In this document: one piece after another, positions 23,472-34,542 of the stretch
Layout: each line of letters starts with the position of its first letter
How positions within the stretch are numbered: the stretch's first letter is position 1
Source: Herpomyces periplanetae
Taxonomy: Eukaryota > Ascomycota > Laboulbeniomycetes > Herpomycetales > Herpomycetaceae
Assembly (NCBI GenBank): GCA_009733715.1
Contig: WMKJ01000067.1
Coordinates: 1-64,000, forward strand
Reading direction: 5' to 3'
Length of the DNA: 64,000 nucleotides
Program-made: the position numbers and the translations under genes
The notes under the pieces: generated by a model
The model's database searches: none
Seen by the model: the letters and a program-made list of their open reading frames with translations, nothing else
What the model was told of the DNA's origin: nothing

Positions 23472-26372
23472 TCAACTATGGATCACAGTAGCTTGATTTG
23501 ATTTTCCAAACATAGACTCATGAATATGAAGATGACTGGTTGTATGCGAGAAAGGTGGACTTCCATCAGTACTATCGTTAATGGACGGTGAAGTCGTCGC
23601 ATGGCGTGAATTGAAGCATGTAACAGGCGAGATTGGCCGTGAAAAGTTCGGACTATCAGACTGAACTGCACCGAATCCTAATAAACTTCCAGAATTCATA
23701 GAAGATTCGGATAAAGAGCTAATCAACGTTGCTGCTGTCCTTTCCTTGTTCTCGACCGAATTAATTCCCGATGACCTTACCAGACCTCTCACATCGGTTG
23801 GAAGACTAGGTATACACGTAGACGTTGGTGAAGGCAATGGTGATGATGTACATGACGATGATGATGATGTTAAATCCTCAACAGATGACGGAGACACTAC
23901 TGTCGACGTCGCAAAGGTATCCGGTGACAAAGATATCAACCTTTCTGATGGCGAAACAATTAATCCATCTCGCGATCCAAACTCACGAATAACCTCTTCT
24001 TCTGTAGTCCCATGCAAATTAAATCTTGACAGTAATCGACTTGAAAAATTACTATTGGATTTTGTACTTGAAACCGGCAGTGTTAATGGAGAACATGCTG
24101 CAGTAGTGACAGGAGTAACAGTTTCACTACTACATGAAGTCATCCCCATTCCTGAATTGTGAGATAAGGAATTAGTTGGAAAATAACAAGTAAAATTATT
24201 AGGATTTTGGTTAAAGTTTACCGTACCATATGATGACTGGTATTGAGGTGCGAGGGATTCTAGATGCATGGATTTAACAGCATTATCTCCAGTTGGAAGG
24301 GTAATAACGTTACCCGCCGATGAAAAGTCTGGATCACCACGCAGTACACAATTATCATGATCCATGAATATTGAACTATTCACACATTCCATATGTAAAA
24401 TTGAATCAGTTACGTCGTCGTCATTTAAGATAATTTCACTGTCATCTTTCTCATTCTGATTCTCATTATTCGCCGAATACCTCCAATCACCGCTACACCG
24501 CTCAATCTCCCCACTAGTTTCACCAAACAGGCCATGAGCTGGTGAAGAGAGTGCAAAGACTTTTGGTGAGTTGGGTGAGGTTTCACTTGGCTCGTGAGCC
24601 GGCTGGTGAATAACCGGAAGTTGAGATATATTCCTTTTAATTAAAGGTAAATTCTGATTTAATCGGTGAGAATAATCCATCCTTAACAATGAAGTTGACA
24701 GTTCTGGTCTATCATTGGCAGGTGAAATGCTGGAAGAATTTTGACAAATTAAAGAAGACTGAGGTAAGCCATCTTCAAAATTTGTCGTCCCGCATTGCGT
24801 ATCAGGGCTCATGAAAAACATGAAGTGATAGTTCGACCAACTATTGTTATCCCAAAATTCCTTACCATCCACACTATACCTTATACACAGTACAAGAAGT
24901 CTAGTGTCCAATCTAGTTTGATCGGACAAATGAATGATGAATTGAAACACATCATACTCCGCAGCACCAGACCAATTTTGAGTGGCATTCTGTTGTAAGC
25001 CAGCAGGAAAATATTCGGCATTCACTTCTGATATGGTTTTCCAATTATCCAAAGTAAATCTACACGATACCTCCTTGTGATAAGCTATATTCAGCACTGA
25101 CACGAGGCCGATTAGATCATGTTTATTATCCGATAAGTATACCTTTTCTAAGCGAACCGGAGCCGACAACCTTTCGGGTGATGACTGAGGCCAGTTGGTT
25201 GGTGAAATGCATAACCTCCGCGGTTTCCATGGGTATATTGATAGGGTCTGGGAAACTATTCCAGAAGTTGAGGAATTGGGTTCTGGAATTGACGATACAT
25301 ACTCCGAAGACATAAGTGATGAAGATGGCGATGACGGCGGCAATGATGGTGATGGCGATGGCGTTTCTACATCCTCGATTTCGTCTATCTGATAAGATTG
25401 ATTTTCAAATGAATCATTTTCTTTGGAAAGCGAGGTGTTCGCACCACCACCACTCAGAGCGATGGGTCGGTCCAATTGAAGAAAGTGTCTGACCTGCTCA
25501 ATATTTTCATTGAAATGAACTGCTTTCGTGTAAACGGCTGATGATGACAAATTTGTTGCAGATCTTGATCGTAAAGCTGATTTAACAAGTTCACCCGACT
25601 TCTTGCGGATTAATGTTGTAAAATTAGGGGAAATATTAGGGAAAGTATTACCAATTTCCGTCGTGGCATTCAGGTGTAATGTTGAAGTAAATGAATTATT
25701 ACCAGATGAAGGGTTAGGAGCATTGTTGTTTTTGTCACCAAGTACGACTGGAATAACAGGCTTCTGCATATTGCAAGAGGAAAGAATATGGTTTGATTGA
25801 CCTGATGGGGTAAACGGTGTAGATAAGGACAATTCGCTAGAGCATCGGCTGTGGGATGCCTTCCGGGCTTGTAACGTCAGAGATGTTGCAGAGCAGAGAG
25901 GCGGAAAGTTATGAAGAGAGGTCGACAGCGACGAGTTCAAAGGTACAATATTCTCAGAATCTTTCACTGGTATTTGTTGACCTGGAGAGGTAGGGGATGA
26001 CGAATCACCTGAAGCTTGGGTTAAAATTTCTGGATTGGAGGATTTCATTTTTGACGAATATCGAATAAAAGAATTCGCACTAAGAGAAGGAGTACGACGA
26101 TGTTTATGCAAATAAACAGCAGCAGATGACGGAGTATAAGCGGCGGGTAGCGAGCTAGATCGCGGATTATCGAAGTTTTTTTGGGTGTGAGAAGGCTTCT
26201 CTCTGGGGTAAAAATTTTGGCCGGGGGAATTTGCAGGAACAAAAGTAGTTGAAAAAACCGTTCGACAGACAGGACTGAAGTTTTCTCCAGAGCGTGAAAC
26301 AGCAGTTGTAGACGCGAACGATGATTTTGAAATTTTATTTGAAGTGTTAAAAGACGAGCGCGAATACTGCAT
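23472..26372 (-). CDS. GAC1: PP1 regulatory subunit with CBM21 domain, GAC1-like
   Basis: A single exon of 966 residues from the first ATG (26372; MQYSRSSFNTSNK). A protein phosphatase 1 docking motif of the RVxF type, KAVHF, lies at about residue 282 and is followed by NENIEQVRHF, as in PPP1R3/Gac1 proteins. A CBM21 carbohydrate-binding domain spans about 402-512: VRLEKVYLSDNKHDLIGLVS, VLNIAYHKEVSCRFTLDNW, YSVDGKEFWDNNSWSNYHF. The remainder is Ser/Thr/Asn-rich and disordered. The family brings PP1 to glycogen and so activates glycogen synthase. The length is typical of fungal members. Paired E-boxes lie about 1.5 kb upstream. Confidence 0.9.
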   Translation of the reverse strand: MQYSRSSFNTSNKISKSSFASTTAVSRSGENFSPVCRTVFSTTFVPANSPGQNFYPREKPSHTQKNFDNPRSSSLPAAYTPSSAAVYLHKHRRTPSLSANSFIRYSSKMKSSNPEILTQASGDSSSPTSPGQQIPVKDSENIVPLNSSLSTSLHNFPPLCSATSLTLQARKASHSRCSSELSLSTPFTPSGQSNHILSSCNMQKPVIPVVLGDKNNNAPNPSSGNNSFTSTLHLNATTEIGNTFPNISPNFTTLIRKKSGELVKSALRSRSATNLSSSAVYTKAVHFNENIEQVRHFLQLDRPIALSGGGANTSLSKENDSFENQSYQIDEIEDVETPSPSPSLPPSSPSSSLMSSEYVSSIPEPNSSTSGIVSQTLSIYPWKPRRLCISPTNWPQSSPERLSAPVRLEKVYLSDNKHDLIGLVSVLNIAYHKEVSCRFTLDNWKTISEVNAEYFPAGLQQNATQNWSGAAEYDVFQFIIHLSDQTRLDTRLLVLCIRYSVDGKEFWDNNSWSNYHFMFFMSPDTQCGTTNFEDGLPQSSLICQNSSSISPANDRPELSTSLLRMDYSHRLNQNLPLIKRNISQLPVIHQPAHEPSETSPNSPKVFALSSPAHGLFGETSGEIERCSGDWRYSANNENQNEKDDSEIILNDDDVTDSILHMECVNSSIFMDHDNCVLRGDPDFSSAGNVITLPTGDNAVKSMHLESLAPQYQSSYGTVNFNQNPNNFTCYFPTNSLSHNSGMGMTSCSSETVTPVTTAACSPLTLPVSSTKSNSNFSSRLLSRFNLHGTTEEEVIREFGSRDGLIVSPSERLISLSPDTFATSTVVSPSSVEDLTSSSSSCTSSPLPSPTSTCIPSLPTDVRGLVRSSGINSVENKERTAATLISSLSESSMNSGSLLGFGAVQSDSPNFSRPISPVTCFNSRHATTSPSINDSTDGSPPFSHTTSHLHIHESMFGKSNQATVIHS

Positions 26373-27032
26373 GGTAAAATTAGATGAAAGATAACTTGAA
26401 CGAGAGCATACACGCAAATTTAACACACGAAAGTAAAGGTGAGTTACTAATAATCAATACGAGAAGAAAGGGGAAGAAAGTTGAGGGAAGGTATTAAAGA
26501 GAATGTGATAAGGAAACTTGTCGTAAGGTACGAGGGGGTTGAGTAGGTGAGGTGATTGGAGAGTGGGTAGACGAACGGTAATTTAAAAGAGATGATTTAA
26601 GAGCCAAGGAGGGAAGAAATGTTGCAGTAGCGGGAGATGAGCCGCAACGGCGAAGATAAGAAAGAAGCGGAGCGGCTAGAGCACAAGCGCGCGTATTGAA
26701 GCGGGGAAGGGTTTGGTGTGAGGAGATTTATAAATTGGTTTAATAATTAGTAGATTGATGCGGAGTGGAATATGAGTGTGAAGGAGAAATGCACATATAA
26801 AGAATATATGGCGAAGAAAGGATGGACATGTTAACGCGGTAATATATGAGGGGATAATTGATGAAAGATGAAAGGAGAGAAATTGGAGAAGTTGATGGAG
26901 AGAATTGAAAGGAGGAGTTCAACAGTTCATTAAACCGGAAAGAGTAAAATGAGGAAACGATAAGTTGCAGGTGAGATTAATGAAATAAGGTAAGGCTTAA
27001 ACGAAGGAAGCAAAAGTTATTTGGGAAGAAAC

Positions 27033-27090
27033 ATTACATGTATATAAATATGTATATACATGTATGTATGTGTATGTGTATATATATACG
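27033..27090. repeat. TATG/TA microsatellite
   Basis: Alternating ATGTATATA and GTATGTGTATATATA units. Confidence 0.7.
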
Positions 27091-27874
27091 GATATGCCCA
27101 TGTACCGTAGTGAGTTAGAGATTAATGTTAGAAAGAGTTAAGAAGAAGAATTAATCGGAGTGGATAAGGCGGTTTAATTTTGGATCGGTACGAAATATAT
27201 TGAAACGAGGAAAACTTAAGCAAGAAGATCGGAAAATAGGTTTTTTTTGTTTTATAACGGACAGCGTTAATTAGAGTGAGTAAAGTAAAACCTGGTGTGA
27301 ATCTAATTATACCCAGCGTATCAAGTGTTTAATAGCACGGAAGGATGGAGTATACGGTTAAATGTAATTTAGATGGGGAAACGCGGAGTGCAAAAAGAAC
27401 TATGAGGCGTATGAGAGATAGCAAGGCAAGAATTGAGGGATAAGCTGGCAGATGAGATGTTAAAAGGGGAAGATGGACTAGAATTGATAAGGATGGAATT
27501 GGATTGATTTTGAAAGACAAGTTTACGCGAAGTTTCCAGGTAGCAAAGAGACTTTAAGTAGAGCTGATGGCGATTGAGGGAAGATGAGAAAATATCAATG
27601 TGGTGAAACTAAAATCGAACGTGAGAGAAAGCGGTGATTGTGATAATGAATGTAATGCCGACAACAATTAAAGTAGAAAAGAAGAGGAGAATTGACATGC
27701 CAAATGTAACAAAAAGGCGAAGAAATAAGAAAAGGAAAAGTTAACAGCCCATAAAGAAAAAAAAGAGAAATTTAGAAGAAATCATCACGAAGATGTTCAG
27801 CTCGAAGAAAATTCTCAATTTATCGCCAAAAATTAAGCGAACGTCTGCTGAGTCATCGCGCTGTTGTTTCGTGT

Positions 27875-27893
27875 CACGTGGTATTGGCACGTG
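27875..27893. promoter_or_regulatory. Pair of CACGTG E-boxes
   Basis: CACGTG at 27875-27880 and 27888-27893, 13 bp apart, in the region upstream of the GAC1-like gene. Confidence 0.4.
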
Positions 27894-28600
27894 GACGTGA
27901 GGTTTTCCGAATTTCCGGGTGGTTAAGGTAATTGTCGAGGGGAAACTGGAGCGATCGTGATTGTGGTTGTGGTTGTTGTCATGATGGTGGCTCTAGTCGC
28001 TATCGTGATCTTAGTTGAAACTTCAATTACCCCGTTTATCCGCTATTCTATAAACCCATCCACTTTGAATAAGATTAAGCAAAACTTGTTTACGACATTA
28101 ATCTCCGGTACCATCCCTATCATCATCACTTATTCTCTCCCCCACCCCCGACTATCCCACTTCCCGATATTGTTAATGCCTTCATCCTTCATAGATTAAA
28201 CCATCAAATTACTTGATCTTCAGTATTGCATAATACTCAATTATCGTTTATCTTAACTAGGATCTCGCGCACTCCATATACCACTGCTTTCCATTATATA
28301 CTCTTTGAACTGTATAGGAAATGCTAATTCCTGTGTTCTTTTCGAATTAATGACTTCTAAACCTTTTATAAGGTTTCCGTAATTGTCGTGTAAATTAATT
28401 ATGCTATTCTTATAGTATTAAATTAAAATACGAGGATTAAGTCAATTAAATAATTTTTCTACCTCCAATGATTTACAAAGTCTACCCGAGAAATGATACC
28501 CACTTGTCAATCTATAAAGAGTTCTTCCAACTAATTTACCTATAGTATAGCGTCAAAAGTCCAGTACAAAAAGGGTATCCGAAACATTTTCTAATACATA

Positions 28601-31173
28601 TCACCAGCTAAACTCTTCTCGATGTAAAAAGACTTCACCTTGTCTTTTTCCCCTAACAATATCACACTCCAATCGAGCAACACTATTACTCACATCTAAG
28701 ACTAAACTATCTGGACCGCAAACCACTACACCTAAACTACTCCACACTTCACTTTTTCCTTTACCAGCCAGTGATAATCTTGGTAAATCTAGCTTCCCCA
28801 TACCCTCATCACCATTGCTTTCGACTATATTGTTAACAGTCATCATTTGGTCAAGTATGCGTGGGACATCTGGTCTTCCGGTTATTTGTTCTATGTTCCA
28901 TCCATCGTATTCCACGTATCTTTCTTCTTCCCTAATCCGTTCATCCAGACCGTTAATCTTATCGGTATTATTCCTAGTTAACACTTGATTCCACCGTTCA
29001 GGAAACTCATCCAAGGCTTCATCAGAACTATTTACCGATGAATATTCAATTCGCCTATTCGTGCTGTACAGCTTGGCTCGAAGAAAGTTACGCGCAGCCA
29101 TATTCATTGAAGATCCCATTTCAACTAACTCATTGAGAAACCAAGTCCGAACGGAATTAGCCGGTGTCACAAATACTACGTTTAGAAAACTCGTTAAAAC
29201 TTTAGGATGCACTTCCTTGTTCAAGGATGTTGTACCCATTTCAAGTTGCCTCATTCTTAATCTGAGTATGCTTTCAATTATCGGTAATGCAAATGCTCCT
29301 CCCGATCCACCAGCAATCACCAAAATTTTGTTGTATCGTGCAACTTTTGTCGGTAAAACTCCACCGTACGGTCCATCGATAAATACACGAATCGAACGGT
29401 TAGGCTTATTACGAGCAAGTGCTGCTAATCGTGCAGTTGTGCCGTCTCGAGGCGTAATATGAACGATAATCTTGGAAGTGCTTGTATTACTTTTATTTTC
29501 TTCATTGGGGATTTTACCCGTTGGTTTTTCGGGTAACGATGTTATAGTAAAAGGATGTGATGTCCAGCTGTGCAAACCGAGATTACAGAATCGTAGAAAG
29601 ATATGCTGACCGGGTCTCCAGGAGAAATTCCTATCCAAGGAATTTCTGATCACTCTATTATTGTCTAAAGTTACGCTAACTTTAACCATTCCACATGGTA
29701 AATATTCTAGGAGAGCATGATTTGATACACCATTCACGATAAATGTTCGGAATTGAGAATATATAATTGACGAGAAATATAACACTCCCGAAGCAACGAA
29801 AAAGTCCCTGGGAAATTATTATAGTTAAATTTAGTGTCATGAATTCAAAGTAGCAAGGCTAATGCTTACCATGAGCTTAATCTAAAATCGCAATGAATGA
29901 AGAGGAAGAAAACAAAAACAAAGGCAACAGCAATATGAGTAGCCTTGAAAAACTCGTAAAATCGATTTCTGTAGAAAATGTAGTGTCGTTAGCCGGAAAA
30001 ACCAGTTAAGGAAAAGCATTACTGTAAAATCCCTGAAACCTATTTTCCCAATAGCATAGTGAAGTACCAAGCTCACGGGAGAATACGCATGCATAAAAGC
30101 AGTTCCGAATGGATTGACGAGATAGACATACCTGATTGGCCTAAATGACATAATGGTTAAGTATGCCAATGATAATAAGGAAACGATTCCCGTCCACCAT
30201 ACCACGCTGGTCCGAAAAGTTTTGCGCATATCACCTTTGGCGATGCGGAAAATCGGAAATGGAAAGGTGTGAATTAAAGAGAGGACAAACATAATGTAAC
30301 TTAATAATTGATGCCATAATTGAAGGTGTTCATGTGATACCCCGGATAAGTATGTTAACAAATTGGCTTTTGTGGAAAACGCACTGAAAGTACCATAAAT
30401 TAGCAATGTAAATTATAGCGATAGAATCAGAATGAATGAATAAACGGAAAAAATGATAATTGATAGGACAATGAGGTCGAGATATAGGGTGAGGAGGTAC
30501 TGACAGTAAAAAAGGAAGTAAAGCTAAGGCCATCCAACCGGTTCGGGTAGCAAGAGGAGGGGAATTACCAAAGCTGATATTGGGAATTTTAGGCCAATAG
30601 TAAGGTTGAGGAATAAAGGTCATGCAAGTTACAAAAAGAATTCCGATTAAAGAGAGAATCAATGATGCTAAAGAGATGTTGAATAAACGGCAATGAATTG
30701 GTTTGTATACCAGATATCTGGTAAAGGCAATGGGTAATTTAAGCTCACGACGTTTAGTGATTCCAGCGTACGCAAGAGTTTTAATGAGTATCAATAATCC
30801 TAAGCAAATACACATAAAGTAAACGACACCGTAGGCGTATACATGATCGGCGACATACCTAAGAAAATAGTTAATAAAGGTTGAAATTATATGCAGTACG
30901 AATGATTTGCCTGGTAAATTATTGACTGATATTTAACCCTGCAATTGAAATGTATTTGAATTTTTTTATGTCAAACATGCTAACTTACCAGAAGCGCCAG
31001 GGATTAGTTTTATATTTACATAAGTTCATGGGTAAATTACACGAACTTTTCCGTAGAGAATGGAATCGAACCGGTTGATCAAGCCATGGTATACCAGAAG
31101 TTTGAGGTTTTCCATGATGAACGATACCATGAGATGAATGATGATTATTAGAATGCAATTTATTATGTTCCAT
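28601..31173 (-). CDS. Ferric-chelate reductase, FRE/NOX family (five exons)
   Basis: Exons 31173-30989, 30858-30505, 30383-30132, 29968-29870 and 29807-28601 join in frame to 698 residues; all have GT-AG introns (donors GTAAGT, GTCAGT, GTATGT, GTAAGC). The N terminus is His/Asn-rich. The ferric-reductase membrane domain follows, with two haem-ligand pairs: LWHQLLSYIMFVLSLIH, and THI ... LFIH in the fourth exon. FAD binding: RPGQHIFLRFCNLG and HPFTITS. NAD(P)H binding: VIAGGSGGAFALPIIES and the terminal VVVCGPDSLV. It passes electrons from cytosolic NADPH through FAD and two haems to extracellular Fe(III) or Cu(II) for uptake. Junction four restores the family sequence FRPIR/NRFYEFFKATHI, which supports the splice model. 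A Glu/Asn-rich insert of about 100 residues interrupts the NAD domain, as is usual for fungal FREs. Confidence 0.93.
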
Positions 31174-34100
31174 GATGAAAGTATGACGGGTAAATTTAGA
31201 CAAATTGAAAACCAGCTTTAACCATTATGGGATAAGTTAAGCCTGTAAAGTTCCTCTCAAGAATCCCTCAAAGTTCTTCAGGTACACGTATCACCAAACG
31301 ACCAAAAAAATAATTGCCTAATTGAGTAATTCCAAAGAAGACGGGACGAGACTGACAAACCCCAAAATAAAGAAGGAACGTCCTGTTTATATGTAAGGGG
31401 TTCAAAAACGGTTAGATGTATAACTGTAACGAGAAAGTGCAAATGGATATCAGACGAGACGAATCATTCCAATGGGAAATTTTTCCAAAAGAGGAAAGCC
31501 AAATGAACAAAAATGGAAACTAAGTGAATGTTAACAGGGTCGTAGGAGTTTGTTATATGAAGATCCAAAGGTTAACTTGGTATGTTGTACTCTGGAATCC
31601 AAATTGGTTCGATCAAGACAAGATTATCAGTCGGAAAGTCGGTCAGTTGGATGATAATTATCACCAACTTAGTCTTCCTACAGCCTGCTGACCCGCTAAT
31701 AAACTCAGCAATATTTGTTAATTCCTTGAGCAAATTTTAAGCCTCTGTGTCCACATGCTTTTGGGAAATATTGTGATGACCATGTATAAGTTATATCCAA
31801 GTTGAATATGAGAAATTTGCCGAGGTACATTCAGTAAACTTAAAATTAGTTTACTTTACTCGGCTGCATTTTTAACCTGATTTCCATTACATTTCTATAA
31901 ACCAGACCGTTTAGGTAAAAATAGAGTGATGATGGACCGGCTAGCCTAACTTTATGTTAATTAAAACGAGTTTCGATTTACCGGCTAACCCGATATTATT
32001 GAGCTATATTGAGCTAAATTGAGCTTGAAAATCAAGTGTCGGTATCGTTTAGTGGCGTTATTATCAACTAATTTCAACATGAACGAAGCGCATTAAGCTA
32101 ATTATCCCTGTATACTTATACTCCCTGTTAAATTCACTTTATCCGAGTATTTATCATGGCTCAAAATCATTCACTCAATAATCTTCCATTTGGTTATACT
32201 CTACAGGTCTTTCACGTCCATTAACCTTGGACCAAACTATTGTGCATTTCACAATTCGTCTTCCGTTTTTATTCGTACCAGTCGACTGACCCTTTCGTCG
32301 ATCTGGAATCACTACTGAATTCGTGCACTAGTCATCGCTTGGCTGAACCGTGTCTCACCGGTATAATCTTTCCGTACTCTTACCCAAACCCATACCTATA
32401 TCTACCTTCTCCACCTTCGCCTTTTTCCGTGCTTAATGCACTTTTAAACACAACTCAGGCATACTTGTGTATACCATAACATACACTCTTGCCACCGTGT
32501 TATCACCTTGTCAAATAATCTCTTCCGTTCTTTTTCCCCTCTGAATTTCTCGGTATTTGCTCTATTTCACTACTTCACTTCATCCTTCTCTTCCCCTTCC
32601 CCCTTTTTACTCACCGTATTAACTAAATTTTCTTCCCACTACGTTTTCATTCTTCACCCTCGCTTCCTGACAAACGTTACCCTTCCATCTGCAAACTTCT
32701 TCCACGTAAACCAAAAACCATATCTTTTAAGTCCTTAAACTAGCCTGTCTTTAGGCCTGTGCATATGCACATCGTTTTATCGTTCTTATAACCCATGATC
32801 CAACCCGTTTCAAATCCACTTTCCCTTTACCTGCCGTTCCTTTCTTTATCAACTTCTGCTTAAAGAACTTGCATGTAACACCCTTACATCAAGAACGGAT
32901 AAGACTGTGAAACATTATTCGCTTGCCGAACTACGATCCTCTCTAATCTTCATTCTTAATCCTACTAAAATCAAATTACCCATCTCACATCCTATTGTTC
33001 CCTAAAACTTTTAACTTTGTTGCTTCTTAGCTCCCGTAATCCTATCTATATTTTATATCGTCAAATCATTTCTTACTCAACTACTCTTACATACAAGGAG
33101 ATATGCCGGTACTGTAATTCCCAGGGAGCTAATATACGTGAACTTTACGTTACCAAGTTGAAATCCTTCTGTCATATTCCATTCCCCATCCCCATTTGTA
33201 AAAGTTATCGTGACGCTAGTGTCACTTTTTCCATGAGGTTATTCTGGTTCCAACTGTTCACCGGCACTGCACAAGCCTACGAGTTTCTACAACAAAGTAG
33301 AATTATTTGGAAAGCTCCAGGGTCTATTTGAAACTAGTCAGGGTTAAATTAAGCGATTAACGCTTTCATACGCTCCAGTCCCTAGTTTAACTTGAAGGTT
33401 GGAATATGCGCGCTTAACAGGTTCAAATTTGCGTTTGTTTGCGCTATTTATCAAGTACTGTTCCTCCACAGTCAAACCTTCCCGCAACAGCCATCTTTTA
33501 CCAACATCATACCAAATTACGTTTAATCCACTTATCGTTTTGTAGTTGTACACTCCGATACTCATGACCGCTTTCCTTGTTACCTGAATTGATGTTCGGG
33601 ATTAACTAATTGGTTTTGAATCACCGTCTTCATTAACACTGTTCGATACGCTGGTATTCCGACCTACTCAGTTGCGCACACTTCGTATTAGACAGACTTT
33701 ACGACGATGAGTCAAAATACACGCGATGCTCATCCTCTTGCATAATGACCCAAACATACTCATTACCACATTTAATGTGATTAACCTTGTCATGAAAATT
33801 AGCTTAGATTTAATGGCCCTTAACATACCGTGGGCCAAAATACCGAAAATACAATTTGACAAGCCTGCATGGTAAAATTTGTCTAATAACCATTGGATTT
33901 AAGAACACTGTAATGACAAAGATGGGTAATGGCCAATGCCCAATTTTGTATGTAAAACTCTAGCGCACACATGCAAGCTCGCGCAGGCATGTGCAATAGA
34001 GGGCTTGTTGTCGTCGTCGGAGAAAGTTAGAATTAACCAGAATCTTGTTTTTTATTTCATTTCATACTTGTTAGTATACGTTATATAGAACATACACTCG

Positions 34101-34542
34101 AAAGTTTTTAACGTGAACTGTAAAATAAATTTTAACCGTACACTTCATAGCCCTTTTATCTTTATCCTGATTATGTTGCGAAAAATGTACAAAATTATAC
34201 TTTTCAGACCAAAATCGGCTAAATAATTAACTCATGGGTACGAGGAAAATGGTGAAAGTGCTAAATACACTTCCATCTCCATGGTCATTCTCGAAAAGTT
34301 TCTACATACTGCTGTTGTTACGTATAAATAGAAATCAATTGGACTAAGTTAACATATAAGGAATTGAGGTGGCAAGGTGATGGTATGAAATTGTATGATA
34401 TACACACATCAAAGTCAATGAAACAGAATGTGCGTGCATCTGAGAATATGAGCATCATCTATTCATATAGCGCTGTTAATGGATAGAGTTGTGGAAAGCT
34501 AAGAAAATAATACTTCACTGTTGGGAATAAATCGGAGTATAG
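31174..34542. other. Long intergenic region (3.4 kb)
   Basis: Separates the ferric reductase start from the 3' end of the cysteine synthase gene. The + strand is C/T-rich at 32380-33020. ORFs here are short, lack domain-like sequence and start mostly at non-ATG codons. I see no tRNA or conserved gene. Confidence 0.5.

Larger units (their letters stand above)
26373..28600. other. Intergenic region, GAC1-like promoter and ferric reductase 3' flank
   Basis: A/G-rich + strand from 26430 to 27790, with a TATG/TA microsatellite at 27033-27090 and two CACGTG boxes near 27880. A GT-rich run at 27957-27985 makes a spurious Val-rich ORF. No gene is supported. Confidence 0.55.

Noticed and set aside
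27957-28199. Val-rich hydrophobic + ORF
   Set aside because: Its N terminus is a GT-repeat translation; the rest has no support.
31046-31062. tRNA B-box-like GGAATCGAACC
   Set aside because: Lies within the first coding exon of the ferric reductase and has no cloverleaf around it.
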